Assembly (NCBI RefSeq): GCF_039822265.1
Contig: NZ_JBAJEX010000006.1
Span: 108,481 to 172,480, forward strand
Length of the DNA stretch: 64,000 bases
Origin: Thiobacter sp. AK1
Lineage (GTDB): Bacteria; Pseudomonadota; Gammaproteobacteria; Burkholderiales; Thiobacteraceae
Direction: 5' to 3'
Part shown: positions 7,614 through 16,407 of the stretch, piece by piece
Position numbering within the stretch: position 1 is the stretch's first letter
Layout of the letters: the number at the start of each line of letters is the position of its first letter
Notes under the pieces: model-generated
What the model was told of the DNA's origin: nothing
What the model saw: only the letters and a program-made list of their open reading frames with translations
Database searches by the model: none
Translations under genes and position numbers: made by a program

Positions 7614-7716
7614 ATGGAGCATTACGGAAGGTAACACCTTTGTGTCGTCCCCGCGAAAGCGCCGACCCAGGAAAAAGGGCCAAGAATACGCTGGATTCCC
7701 GCTTGCGCGGGAATGA
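7614..7716. repeat. Truncated copy of the 150-bp MITE
   Basis: TGGAGCATTACGGAAGGTAA, the text ACACCTTTGTGTCGTCCCCG, and a GGATTCCCGCTTGCGCGGG hairpin align with the left two thirds of the full MITE copies at 14816 and 22256. The right end with its terminal repeat is replaced by the REP cluster that follows. Confidence 0.6.
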
Positions 7717-8335
7717 CGGAGGGGCGGGAATGACGCAAGGGCGGGCATGCCCCCCACCGTCATTCCGGGCGCCGAACGCGACCCGGAATCCAGAAACGGC
7801 GGGGGCTAAGGCTCGACCCTCGATTGTAGAAAGTAAAGGCCTGACCCCAGGACTCCCTTGCGCGGGAATGACGGAGGGGCGGGAATGACGCAAGGGCGGG
7901 CATGCCCCCCACCGTCATTCCGGGCGCCGAAGGCGACCCGGAATCCAGGAAGCGGCGGTGGCTAAGAGTCGACCCTCGATTGTAGAAAGTAAAGGCCTGA
8001 CCCCAGGGCTCCTGCAGGGCTCCTGCAGGGCCGGGAATGACGCCTCCACCGTCATTCCGGGCGCCGAAGGCGACCCGGAATCCAGGAAGCGGCGGGGGCC
8101 ATGGCCGCGTGGATCTGGATTCCCGCTTGCGCGGGAATGACGGAGAGGTGTGGGTATGACCAAAGGGGCGGGAATGACGGATGGGCGCGGGCATGCCCCC
8201 TCCACCGTCATTCCGGGCGCCGAAGGCGACCCGGAATCCAGGAAGCGGCGGCTGAGGCTCGACCCTCGATTGTAGAAAGTAAAGGCCTGACCCCAGGGCT
8301 CCCGTGACCCCAGGGCTCCCGCTTGCGCGTGAACG
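7692..8335. repeat. REP hairpin cluster 1 with three RAYT-end motifs
   Basis: This 640-base stretch between lipT and lipS2 has no gene. It alternates two hairpins: ATTCCCGCTTGCGCGGGAAT, and an imperfect palindrome with arms TTCCGGGCGCC and GGCGACCCGGAA. Three copies of GTAGAAAGTAAAGGCCTGAC followed by CCCA (7826-7849, 7982-8005, 8272-8295) join the units; each is preceded by CTCGACCCTCGATT or a close variant. The motif is a near match to the ends of the two RAYT elements at 29915-32053, so these look like their non-autonomous derivatives. The predicted short ORFs here are translations of repeats. Confidence 0.85.
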
Positions 8336-8382
8336 AGGCGGGGGCTTGACGTGCCGACCTAACGCTGTGATAGGAAAAAGCG

Positions 8383-9477
8383 ATGGAGCAGACCATCCAC
8401 TTCTATCGTCCCGATCTGCGGCGCCGCACCCCGGAGATGCGCTCGCCCGAATACGTGCAGATGAGCACTGCTGCGGCCATCACCCTCGGCCTCATGCCAG
8501 GCCGCATGTACCGCACCGACTGCACCCATTGTCTCAATCTACTGGTGACCTATCCTGAAGGCTGCCGCGCCAACTGCGCCTATTGCGGCCTGGCGCGTCA
8601 TCGCGAAGAGGCGCGCGATTACGCCGACCGCAACTTCATTCGTGTGGACTGGCCCACGTGCCGCTTCGACGAAGTCATCGCGCGCATGCGCTCGGGTGCC
8701 GACCGTGGCTGCTTCCAGCGCATGTGCATCTCCATGATCACCCATCCCGATTCCGATGCCGACACCCGCGTGCTGCTTGCAAAATGGGTGCGGGCGGTGC
8801 CGCACGTGCCAGTATCGATTCTTTCCAACCCCACCACCATGAAGCGCGACGATCTGGTGGAACTGAAGGCCCTCGGCGCGGAGATCTTCACCGTGGCGCT
8901 GGACGCGGTCACGCCGGCCATTTTCGAGCGCACACGCGGTCGCAGCGTGAACAGCCCCCATCGCTGGGAGAAATACTGGCAGGCCATCCACTGGGCGGCG
9001 GAAGTGTTCGGGCCGGAGCGTTTCGGCGTGCACCTCATCTGCGGCATGGGCGAGACCGAACAGGAAATGCTGACCCTCTGCCAGACCATTCGCGACCTGG
9101 GCGGGCACAACCACCTGTTCGCCTTTTTTCCTGAGCGGGGCGCCCTCATGGAGGATTGGCCCGCGTGCGATCCTGGGCAATGGCGGCGCGTGCAGCTTGG
9201 ACGCTACCTCATCGACTACGCCGGCGGGCGCATCGAGCGGATGCGCTTCGACGCCGCGGGCCGCCTCACCGACTTTGGACTGCCGCGGGAAACACTCGAA
9301 GCAATCATCGCCAGTGGCAAGCCCTTCCGTACCTCCGGCTGTCCTGGCCCCGAGGCCGATGTCTCCGCCTGCAACCGACCCTATGGCGACTCCCCCCCGT
9401 CTGACATCCGCTCCTATCCCTTTCCCCTCGAGGCGCAAGACCTGCAACGCGTCCGCCGGCAGCTCGAAGGCAACTGA
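8383..9477 (+). CDS. lipS2: Radical SAM lipoyl synthase component LipS2
   Basis: This radical SAM protein of 364 residues has CRANCAYC (Cys61, Cys65, Cys68; CX3CX2C). An extra pair DCTHC (Cys47, Cys50) and a C-terminal region with SGCPGPEADVSACN offer ligands for a second iron-sulfur cluster, as needed for a sulfur-inserting enzyme. It pairs with LipS1 upstream: the two together replace LipA for LbpA maturation. AGGAAAA lies upstream of the ATG. The gene is separated from lipT by 770 bases of repeats, so it may have lost read-through or depend on its own promoter. The family assignment is strong because all partner genes are present. Confidence 0.88.
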   Translation: MEQTIHFYRPDLRRRTPEMRSPEYVQMSTAAAITLGLMPGRMYRTDCTHCLNLLVTYPEGCRANCAYCGLARHREEARDYADRNFIRVDWPTCRFDEVIARMRSGADRGCFQRMCISMITHPDSDADTRVLLAKWVRAVPHVPVSILSNPTTMKRDDLVELKALGAEIFTVALDAVTPAIFERTRGRSVNSPHRWEKYWQAIHWAAEVFGPERFGVHLICGMGETEQEMLTLCQTIRDLGGHNHLFAFFPERGALMEDWPACDPGQWRRVQLGRYLIDYAGGRIERMRFDAAGRLTDFGLPRETLEAIIASGKPFRTSGCPGPEADVSACNRPYGDSPPSDIRSYPFPLEAQDLQRVRRQLEGN

Positions 9478-9698
9478 GCGCAGCTAAACCCTCGCCCAGG
9501 CAGGTGGGCATCCAGTCTCGGGCGACCCAGCTCACCCCGCCATGTCCGCGAAGGCGGGAATCCCGATGGGCGCCCAAGATCGCGGCTTAAGCGCCCCCCA
9601 CAGAAAGGCAAGGGTTTGTGCAAAGGGCTTGCGGGCGCGCTTTGGCCGCGATCGAGGGGTGACCCAAGGCAGCCCATCCGCGAGCGCATTTGTCAACA

Positions 9699-9727
9699 TT
9701 GTCCAACGCGACGGCGCCGCATACAAT
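9699..9727 (+). promoter_or_regulatory. Predicted sigma-70 promoter of sodB
   Basis: TTGTCC (9699-9704) and TACAAT (9722-9727) with a 17-base spacer, 44 bases ahead of the sodB start. The 9478-9698 gap upstream holds only scattered REP-like fragments. Confidence 0.6.
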
Positions 9728-9770
9728 TCCCGCCCCACGCAACCATCAACACAAGCAGGAGAGTCATCCC

Positions 9771-10358
9771 ATGGAACATCAACTGCCGCCGCTGCCCTGG
9801 CCCAAGGATGCGCTCGCGCCCCACATGAGCGCCGAGACGCTGGAGTATCACTACGGCAAGCACCATCAGGCCTATGTCACCAATCTCAACAACCTGATCA
9901 AGGGCACGGCGTTCGAGAGCAAGAGCCTGGAGGACATCATCCGCACGGCGCCGGCGGGAGGCATCTTCAACAATGCCGCCCAGGTGTGGAACCACACCTT
10001 CTTTTGGCACAGCATGAAGCCTAAGGGGGGTGGCATGCCCACGGGTGCGTTGCTTGAGGCCATCAACAAGAAGTGGGGCAGCTTCGAAGCATTCAAGAAG
10101 GCCTTCCAGGCCAGCGCCGTGGGCAATTTTGGCTCCGGCTGGACCTGGCTGGTGAAGAAAGCCGACGGCTCCGTGGACATCGTCAATACCAGCAACGCCG
10201 GCACGCCCCTCACCACGAGTGACAAGCCCCTGCTCACCGTGGACGTGTGGGAGCATGCCTACTACATCGACTACCGCAACCAGCGGCCCAAGTTCGTGGA
10301 AACCTTCCTGGAACACCTGGCCAACTGGTCCTTCGCCGAGACCAACTTCGCGGGCTGA
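9771..10358 (+). CDS. sodB: Iron superoxide dismutase
   Basis: The product has 195 residues, the usual length. Metal ligands are His27 (YHYGKHH), His75 (NHTFFW), Asp158 and His162 (DVWEHAYY). Gln71 in AAQVWNH is the active-site glutamine donated from the N-terminal half, which marks the iron type; manganese enzymes use a later glutamine. GGAGAG lies upstream of ATG 9771; a longer frame from 9690 has no support. There is no signal peptide. It removes cytoplasmic superoxide. A strong promoter precedes it and a long hairpin follows, so it is a single-gene unit. Confidence 0.96.
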   Translation: MEHQLPPLPWPKDALAPHMSAETLEYHYGKHHQAYVTNLNNLIKGTAFESKSLEDIIRTAPAGGIFNNAAQVWNHTFFWHSMKPKGGGMPTGALLEAINKKWGSFEAFKKAFQASAVGNFGSGWTWLVKKADGSVDIVNTSNAGTPLTTSDKPLLTVDVWEHAYYIDYRNQRPKFVETFLEHLANWSFAETNFAG

Positions 10359-10365
10359 GGGGCGG

Positions 10366-10431
10366 GGCTGAAGCCCTCCCACAAGGCCCTTGCACAAACC
10401 TTGGGCTTTCTGTGGGAGGGGTTTTAGCGGC
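10366..10431. repeat. Long hairpin, CTGTGGGAGGGG...TTTAGC family
   Basis: CCCTCCCACA (10374-10383) pairs with TGTGGGAGGG (10411-10420); a GGCCC/GGGCT pair extends the stem inward. The sequence ends GGGGTTTTAGCGGCG. It is the clearest two-armed copy of the second REP family and may also act as the sodB terminator. Confidence 0.65.
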
Positions 10432-10514
10432 GGACTCGATTGCTTTGCTGGTTCGCCTGTCGCATTTTTGCAACAGTCGAGCCCCCGTCACTGGTCATTC
10501 CCTACTAAAATTCT

Positions 10515-10542
10515 TTGCCACACTTGCATCGTTGTGTATGAT
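10515..10542 (+). promoter_or_regulatory. Predicted promoter of the FadL-like gene
   Basis: TTGCCA (10515-10520) and TATGAT (10537-10542) separated by 16 bases, about 69 bases ahead of the start codon. Confidence 0.55.
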
Positions 10543-10610
10543 CGCCCCAACGACGCAAGGCGTTGTTGCCAAGACCCAATCATCAACAACCGCTCCCAAG
10601 GAGGAAAGAA

Positions 10611-11843
10611 ATGAAACTTCGTGCTCTCGCAGGCGCGCTCATGCTGGCTGGCGTGGTCGCCCCGGCTTTCGCCACCAATGGTTACTTCTCCCACGGCTAC
10701 GGCATCAAGTCCAAGGGCATGGCCGGCGTGGGCTATGCCTATGGCCAGGACGCCCTGGCCGCCGCCACCAACCCCGCCAACATGGTGCTGGTGGGCAGCC
10801 GCTGGGACGTGGGTCTGGATTACTTCCGCCCGCAGCGGGAAAGCACGTTGGATTCCAGCACTCCATTCCCTGGGACTTACGACGGCAACGACACGGAAAA
10901 CTTCTTCATCCCCGAGTTTGGCTACAACCAGATGCTTTCCAACAACATGTCCTTCGGCGTGTCGGTGTATGGCAATGGGGGGATGAATACCGATTATGGG
11001 GACTTCAATAGCAGGACCTCCAATCTCGTGTTTGGGAATGGCAATCTCGGCGTGGACCTGATGCAGCTTTTCATCTCCCCCACCCTGTCCATGAAGGTGA
11101 ACGAAAACCACGCCGTGGGGGTGAGCCTCAAGATCGCCTACCAGCGCTTCAAGGCCTATGGGTTGCAGAATTTCGACAACACTACATGGTCGTCTTCCCC
11201 GAACAACGTCACCAACAACGGCTATGACAGCTCCTGGGGCTATGGCATCGGGCTGGGCTGGACGGGGCAGTTGACGCCCACCTTCAGCGTGGGTGTGGCC
11301 TACCAGTCCCGCACCTGGATGCAGAAGTTCGACAAGTACAAGGGCCTGTTCGCGGAGCAGGGGGATTTCGACATTCCCGAAAACTACGGCATCGGCTTTG
11401 CCTGGAAGGCCACCCCCCAGCTCACCATCGCGGGTGATGTGCAGCAGATCAACTACGGCAGCATCAAGTCCATTGCCAACAAGGGCACTGCGCCCTGGTT
11501 GCTTGGCGACAGCAACGGCCCGGGCTTCGGCTGGGAAGACATCACCGTGTACAAGCTGGGTGTGTCCTATGACCTGAACAAGGCATGGACCCTGCGCGCA
11601 GGCTATAGCACCACCGATGCGCCCTATGCCGGCACGGAGACCTTCTTCAACATCCTGGCGCCGGGCGTGGTCAAGGATCACCTGACCCTGGGCGCCACCT
11701 GGCGCATGCCAAGCGGCGGTGAGCTGTCCTTTGCCTACATGCATGCCTTCAAGAATACGGTCAACGGCACCGGTCCCAACGCTGACATCAACAACACCAT
11801 GTACGAAGACAGCTTCGGCGTGGCCTACGGCATGAAGTTCTAA
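10611..11843 (+). CDS. FadL/OmpP1-family outer-membrane channel
   Basis: The precursor has 410 residues with a clear signal peptide (MKLRALAGALMLAGVVAPAF, cut near ATNG). The mature N-terminus, ATNGYFSHGYGIKSKGMAGV, is the FadL/OmpP1/TodX signature that forms the plug and hatch; the rest is rich in alternating aromatic strands and ends in VAYGMKF, a C-terminal phenylalanine for barrel assembly. GGAGG precedes the ATG. FadL channels move hydrophobic compounds across the outer membrane. The cargo here is unknown; in a sulfur oxidiser it could be fatty acids, aromatic compounds or hydrophobic sulfur species. A strong terminator follows, then a secreted protein gene likely to work with it. Confidence 0.9.
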   Translation: MKLRALAGALMLAGVVAPAFATNGYFSHGYGIKSKGMAGVGYAYGQDALAAATNPANMVLVGSRWDVGLDYFRPQRESTLDSSTPFPGTYDGNDTENFFIPEFGYNQMLSNNMSFGVSVYGNGGMNTDYGDFNSRTSNLVFGNGNLGVDLMQLFISPTLSMKVNENHAVGVSLKIAYQRFKAYGLQNFDNTTWSSSPNNVTNNGYDSSWGYGIGLGWTGQLTPTFSVGVAYQSRTWMQKFDKYKGLFAEQGDFDIPENYGIGFAWKATPQLTIAGDVQQINYGSIKSIANKGTAPWLLGDSNGPGFGWEDITVYKLGVSYDLNKAWTLRAGYSTTDAPYAGTETFFNILAPGVVKDHLTLGATWRMPSGGELSFAYMHAFKNTVNGTGPNADINNTMYEDSFGVAYGMKF

Positions 11844-11861
11844 GGCCTGGGCCATTGTGGC

Positions 11862-11901
11862 AAAAAGCTGAAAGTTGCGGTTCGACTTTCAGCTTTTTTT
11901 T
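11862..11901 (+). terminator. Intrinsic terminator after the FadL-like gene
   Basis: AAAAAGCTGAAAGT pairs perfectly with ACTTTCAGCTTTTT around a nine-base loop, followed by further T. The next gene starts 75 bases on, so it is read by its own promoter or by leak-through. Confidence 0.92.
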
Positions 11902-11975
11902 GGCCCCTGGGGCCCCTGGCCTCTTGCCCTGTACCTAAAGCCGCCCGCAGGCGGCCCGCAAATAGAGGAGACATC

Positions 11976-12893
11976 ATGAAACGAATGACCCAATGGTTTG
12001 CCGCGCTTTGTCTGGCTTTGATGGCCAGCGTTGCCTTGGCCGATGACCTGCTCAAACCTTTTGTCCTGGCATCCAAGGGTCCGGGCGATCAGGCGGCCAA
12101 GGTGGAAGAAGTGAAGAAGGCCCTCACCGCCCACGGCTTCCAGGTGGTGGGGGCCTACAGCCCCTACGCCAATACGACCATCATCGCCGTCACCAATGAC
12201 GAGCTCAAACGCACCGCCGCCCAGAGCGAGCATGGCGGCTTCGGCGCGGCCATGCGCGTGGCGGTGGTAAAGGTGGGTGACGAGGTGCAGGTGTCCTATA
12301 CCAATCCGCCCTACTGGGCCCATGCCTACCGCATGAAGGGCGACCTAAAGAACGTCGCAGCCGCGCTGGAGAAGGCGCTGGGCCGCGTGGAGGAGTTCGG
12401 CGCCAAGGGGCTTTCCGCTTCCAAGCTGCGCAAGTACCACTACATGGTCGGCATGGAGTATTTCGACGAGCCCAGCGTCCTGGCCGAGTACAAGAGCTAT
12501 GAAGACGGCGTGAGGACGGTGGAAGCCAACCTCGCCAAGGGCGTGGCCGGGGTGACCAAGGTCTACCGCATCGACATCCCGGGCAAGCAGGAGACGGTGT
12601 TCGGTGTGGCCATGAAGGGCAATACCGAGGCGGACAAGTACATGGATGACAAGTACATCATGAGCGAGATCGACTTCAAGGACGTGAAGTCGGCCGCCCA
12701 CCTGCCCTACGAGATCCTGGTGTCCGGCAACAAGGCTTATGCGCTCTACGCCCGCTTCCGTATCGCCATCAGCTTCCCCGACCTGTCCATGATGGGCAAG
12801 AACAGCTTCATGAACATCATGAAGAGCCCGGAAGCCATCCGCAAGGCGCTCACTCAGGCTGCTGGCGGCACGGTGGAAGAAGTGAAGTTCTGA
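11976..12893 (+). CDS. Secreted protein of unknown function, DUF302-like N-terminal half
   Basis: The precursor has 305 residues with a signal peptide cut after SVALA. The first half (about 30-130) has a DUF302-like pattern: VEEVKKALTAHGFQVVG and later VQVSYTNPPYWAHAYRM. The second half repeats a similar alpha/beta rhythm, with EANLAKGVAGVTKVYRIDIP and ALYARFRIAISFPDLSMM. No cysteine or metal motif stands out. GAGGAG precedes the ATG. It follows a FadL-type channel and ends in its own terminator, so a periplasmic role in handling what the channel imports is a reasonable guess. I do not recognise a characterised homologue. Confidence 0.7.
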   Translation: MKRMTQWFAALCLALMASVALADDLLKPFVLASKGPGDQAAKVEEVKKALTAHGFQVVGAYSPYANTTIIAVTNDELKRTAAQSEHGGFGAAMRVAVVKVGDEVQVSYTNPPYWAHAYRMKGDLKNVAAALEKALGRVEEFGAKGLSASKLRKYHYMVGMEYFDEPSVLAEYKSYEDGVRTVEANLAKGVAGVTKVYRIDIPGKQETVFGVAMKGNTEADKYMDDKYIMSEIDFKDVKSAAHLPYEILVSGNKAYALYARFRIAISFPDLSMMGKNSFMNIMKSPEAIRKALTQAAGGTVEEVKF

Positions 12894-12920
12894 GTGACCC
12901 CGGCTCCGAGCGGAGGAGAG

Positions 12921-12948
12921 ACCCGCCGGCGCCAGCCGGCGGGTTTTT
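12921..12948 (+). terminator. Intrinsic terminator after the secreted protein gene
   Basis: ACCCGCCGGC and GCCGGCGGGT form a perfect ten-base stem with a four-base loop and a T tract. Confidence 0.92.
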
Positions 12949-13053
12949 CATTTGGGGCCTGCGCTGCGCATCAAGGGTGCGTAAAAGCGCCCCTAACCGC
13001 CCCCAACGCCCACAGGGACTCACCTGGCAGGGCCGCTTGGTCCACCTGCGCCT

Positions 13054-13830
13054 GGATTTTCCCGCTTGCGCGGGAATGACGGATGGGCGCGGGCATGCCC
13101 CTCCACCGTCATTCCGGGCGCCGAAGGCGACCCGGAATCCAGAAACGGCGGGGGCTTGGTCCACGTGCGCCTGGATTCCCGCTTGCGCGGGAATGACGCC
13201 GGGGCGGGAATGACGGATGGGCGCGGGCATGCCCCCCCCACCGTCATTCCGGGCGCCGAAGGCGACCCGGAATCCAGAAACGGCGGGGGCTTGGTCCACC
13301 TGCGCCTGGATTCCCGCCTGCGCGGGAATGACGATGGGGCGGGAATGACGTAGGGGCAGGAATGACGTCTCCACCGTCATTCCGGGCGCCGAAGGCGACC
13401 CGGAATCCAGAAAGGGCGGGGGCTAAGGCTCGACCCTCGATGGTAGAAAGTAAAGGCCTGACCCCAGGGCTCTCAGGGCTCTCTGGTAGAAAGTAAAGGC
13501 CTGACCCCAGGGCTCTCCAGGGACTCACCTGGCAGGGCCGCTTGGTCCACCTGCGCCTGGATTCCCGCTTGCGCGGGAATGACGCCTCCACCTGGCCCTG
13601 GGTTCCCGCCTGCGCGGGAATGACGGAGGGGCGCGGGAATGGGCCCCCGTCATTCCGGGCGCCGAAGGCGACCCGGAATCCAGAAACGGCGGTGGCTTGG
13701 TCCACCTGCGCCTGGATTCCCGCCTGCGCGGGAATGACGCCTCCACCTGCGCCTGGATTCCCGCTTGCGCGGGAATGACGATGGGCGAGCCAACCGCCAA
13801 GCTTAACGCCCGGCTTGCGCGGGAATGATG
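13054..13830. repeat. REP hairpin cluster 2 with two RAYT-end motifs
   Basis: Almost 800 bases without a gene, built like cluster 1. ATTCCCGC(T/C)TGCGCGGGAAT occurs at least six times and the TTCCGGGCGCC/GGCGACCCGGAA palindrome at least four times. A linker, CTTGGTCCACCTGCGCCTGG, is special to this cluster and recurs about five times. GTAGAAAGTAAAGGCCTGAC copies lie at 13443-13466 and 13486-13509. The cluster runs to within a few bases of the trpC stop, so it may cap both converging transcripts. The 12949-13053 stretch before it has no recognisable feature. Confidence 0.85.
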
Positions 13831-13837
13831 AGGTGTT

Positions 13838-14671
13838 TCACGCGAACAGACGGGCGAGTTCTGCCCCGGGATCGGCGGCGCGCATGAAGGCTTCGCCTAC
13901 CAGAAAGGCATGGACGCCATGCTCCCGCATGAGGCGTACGTGTTCAGGGGCGAGGATGCCCGATTCGGTGATGATGCGCCGTCCCGCGGGAATGTGTGGT
14001 AACAGGCTCAGAGTGGTGTCGAGACTCACGTCAAAGGTGCGGAGGTTGCGGTTGTTGATGCCGATGAGGGGCGTGGTGAGCGCGAGCGCCGCGTCAAGTT
14101 CCCTGCTGTCGTGCGTTTCCACCAGCACGGCCATGCCCAGTGTGTGAGCGATTGACTCCAGTTCCCGCATGGTGGCCAGGTCGAAGCCTTTGTCGCCAGC
14201 GCCGGGCCTGCCCGTCGCAGCAGTGGCAAAGGCGGCGACGATGAGCAGGATGCAATCCGCGCCCATGGCCCGCGCTTCGTACACCTGGTAGGGATCGATG
14301 ATGAAGTCCTTGCGCAGCACGGGCAGGGAGCAGGCATCGCGCGCCTCGCGCAGATAGTCGGGGCTGCCCTGGAAGAAGGGGCGGTCGGTGAGCACGGACA
14401 GACAGGCGGCGCCGCCCCGCTCGTAGCTTGCGGCAATCTCGGCGGGGCGAAAATCCTCCCGCAACACGCCCTTGCTCGGGCTGGCCTTTTTGATCTCGGC
14501 GATCACCGCTGCCTGGCCGGCGGCGATGCGGCTGGCGATCGCGCCGGTGAAGTCGCGTGGCGGCGGCGCGAACTCCGCCGCGGCGCGCATGGCCTCGAGC
14601 GGCTCGCGCTTTTTCGCGGCGGCGATTTCCTCGCCCTTGGTAGCAAGGATTCTCGCAAGAATATCGGACAT
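13838..14671 (-). CDS. trpC: Indole-3-glycerol phosphate synthase
   Basis: This 277-residue TIM-barrel enzyme closes the indole ring in tryptophan synthesis. Catalytic segments are present: [12 protein letters not shown] (near 58), LRKDF (near 119), VLVETHD, GINNRNL and ITESGI. Compared with the usual family sequence it carries an insertion of about twelve residues after ILLIVAA (residues 149-164, [14 protein letters not shown]), in a loop before the next helix. It is the last gene of the minus-strand set rpe-gph-trpE-trpG-trpD-trpC, but 507 bases containing a MITE separate it from trpD. REP cluster 2 lies directly after its stop. Confidence 0.95.
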   Translation of the reverse strand: MSDILARILATKGEEIAAAKKREPLEAMRAAAEFAPPPRDFTGAIASRIAAGQAAVIAEIKKASPSKGVLREDFRPAEIAASYERGGAACLSVLTDRPFFQGSPDYLREARDACSLPVLRKDFIIDPYQVYEARAMGADCILLIVAAFATAATGRPGAGDKGFDLATMRELESIAHTLGMAVLVETHDSRELDAALALTTPLIGINNRNLRTFDVSLDTTLSLLPHIPAGRRIITESGILAPEHVRLMREHGVHAFLVGEAFMRAADPGAELARLFA

Positions 14672-14815
14672 GTTGGCTACCCAGACGAAACCGATGCAAA
14701 CCCTAACAGAGGGCGCGGACCTGGGGAAGGATCGGCATTCCCCATCCCCTTCATTCCCGCCGCTCGGACGCGTTGGCCCGCGAATCGAAACCGAGGCGCC
14801 CTTATTCTTCTGAAA

Positions 14816-14966
14816 TATTGAGCATTACGTAAGTAGGTGACACCTTTGTGTGGTCCCCGCGAAAGCGGGGACCCAGGAACATGGCGAGGACTACCCTGGA
14901 TTCCCACTTTCGCGGGAATGACGTTTGACTTACGCAGCCTGTCAACGACTTACGTACCGCTCAATA
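14816..14966. repeat. MITE copy A (151 bp) between trpD and trpC
   Basis: Starts TATTGAGC and ends GCTCAATA; the terminal inverted repeats follow the consensus TATTGAGCGTTACGTAAGT with few mismatches. Inside are two hairpins, GTCCCCGCGAAAGCGGGGAC and GATTCCCACTTTCGCGGGAA (one mismatch). There is no coding capacity. The remaining gap sequence (14672-14815 and 14967-15178) shows no gene. TA occurs at both outer ends, which could be a target duplication. Confidence 0.88.
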
Positions 14967-15178
14967 GGGCCGGGGGTGAGGGCACGCACAGGGCGATAAT
15001 AGCCGGAATCCGGCCCCTGCCTTCCGGTCGCTGCGAAAGCGCCTTCCACACCCAGTCGGCACAAGCCCTGTGGGTTCGGCTATCGCCGCGATGGCCGGCG
15101 TCTGGCTTCGCTCACCGACCGCAAAAATCACCGTCATGTGCGCGCATGGGGCAAGCCATGCCTCCGTCGGCTCAAGTC

Positions 15179-16213
15179 TCAGTGTGTCTTGGTGGCAAAG
15201 CGCTGGGAAAACGCCCGCAGCGCCGTGAGCTTGGCTTTGGCCGCCCCAGATTCGATGGCTTCGCGGGCGCGTTGGATCCCTTCGCCCAGCGTGCTGGCGC
15301 TGCCACCCACATAGATCGCGGCGCCGGCGTTGAGACAGACGATGTCTTTGGCGGGGCCGTCCACGTTGTCGAACACACTGACGATCATCGTTTTCGCCTC
15401 CTCGATGTTGTGGACGGCGATTCGTTCCGAGGCGGCGGGATCGAAGCCGAACTGCTGCGGGTTGAGGGTGTATTCGCTCACCCGACCATCTTTCAGCTCG
15501 GCCACGTAGGTGTCGGCACCCAGACTGATTTCGTCCAGCCCGTCTGCCGCATGCACTACCATGACATGGCGGCTGCCCAGCGCCTGTAGCACGCGTGCGA
15601 GCGTGCCCACCAGGTCACGCGCGAACACGCCCATCACCTGGTTCTTGGCGCCGGCGGGATTGGTGAGGGGGCCAAGCAGGTTGAACAAGGTGCGCACGCC
15701 CAGCTCGCGGCGCACGGGCGCGGCATAGCGCATGGCGCTATGGTAGTTGGGGGCGAACATGAAACCCACGCCGATTTCCTGTACGCAGCGTGCCACCTCG
15801 TCCGGCGTGAGGTTGACGTTGACGCCCAATGCTTCCAGCACATCGGCGCTGCCACAGCTGCTGGAGACGGAACGGCCGCCGTGTTTGGCGACCTTCACGC
15901 CCGCTGCTGCGGCGACGATGGCGGCGGCGGTGGAGATGTTGAAGGTATGGGCGCCATCCCCGCCGGTGCCGCAGGTATCCACCAGGTGCTCGTCCCATTG
16001 CAAGGGCACAGGTGTGGCCAGCTTGCGCATCACCTCGGCTGCGGCAGCGAGCTCGGTAACCGTCTCGCCCTTGGCGCGTAGCGCGACGAGAATGCCCGCG
16101 ATCTGCACCGGCGTGAGCGCGCCGGTCATGATTTGGTGCATGAGATCGAGCATGTCATCTCGACTCAAGTCGTGCTTATCGATGAGCCGCGTGAGGGCTT
16201 GCTGTGGTGTCAT
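15179..16213 (-). CDS. trpD: Anthranilate phosphoribosyltransferase
   Basis: The product has 344 residues, the normal length. The PRPP-binding motif CGTGGDG is at residues 81-87, followed by FNIST; the anthranilate-site stretch KHGGRSVSSSCGSADVLEALG is complete in the sequence. It transfers phosphoribose to anthranilate. It lies 194 bases downstream of trpG, and this gap contains a REP-like repeat (around 16311-16340). The MITE in the next gap may affect expression of trpC. Confidence 0.96.
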   Translation of the reverse strand: MTPQQALTRLIDKHDLSRDDMLDLMHQIMTGALTPVQIAGILVALRAKGETVTELAAAAEVMRKLATPVPLQWDEHLVDTCGTGGDGAHTFNISTAAAIVAAAAGVKVAKHGGRSVSSSCGSADVLEALGVNVNLTPDEVARCVQEIGVGFMFAPNYHSAMRYAAPVRRELGVRTLFNLLGPLTNPAGAKNQVMGVFARDLVGTLARVLQALGSRHVMVVHAADGLDEISLGADTYVAELKDGRVSEYTLNPQQFGFDPAASERIAVHNIEEAKTMIVSVFDNVDGPAKDIVCLNAGAAIYVGGSASTLGEGIQRAREAIESGAAKAKLTALRAFSQRFATKTH

Positions 16214-16310
16214 TTTGGCCTCCGGTTCAGCCTCTTCCTTGCCTTTCCCTTGGATTGTCCGTAGATCGAGGGGTGTCTTTTATCGTTTTCGCACAAGCGG
16301 AAATGCCGCC

Positions 16311-16345
16311 AGCAGTCGCGCCTAAAGCCGCTTCCACAGGGGCAT
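16311..16345. repeat. REP-like repeat in the trpG-trpD gap
   Basis: CAGTCGCGCCTAAAGCCGCT followed by TCCACAGGGGC is the reverse form of the CTGTGGGAG...TTTAGC family. Confidence 0.5.
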
Positions 16346-16407
16346 CCGCCTTTCGGAGGCGCCCTGGCGGCGATTCTCCTCCGTTGAGCGTCGCCGCGAG
16401 ATGTCCC

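Noticed and set aside
10488..11855. 455-codon open frame on the minus strand
   Set aside because: Antisense to the FadL-like gene, which has a signal peptide, ribosome-binding site and terminator.
12850..13705. Several overlapping ORFs of 60-176 codons with repeated SGFRVAFGARNDGG-type peptides
   Set aside because: These are translations of REP hairpin repeats in all frames; the same happens at 7640-8400 and 41800-42190.
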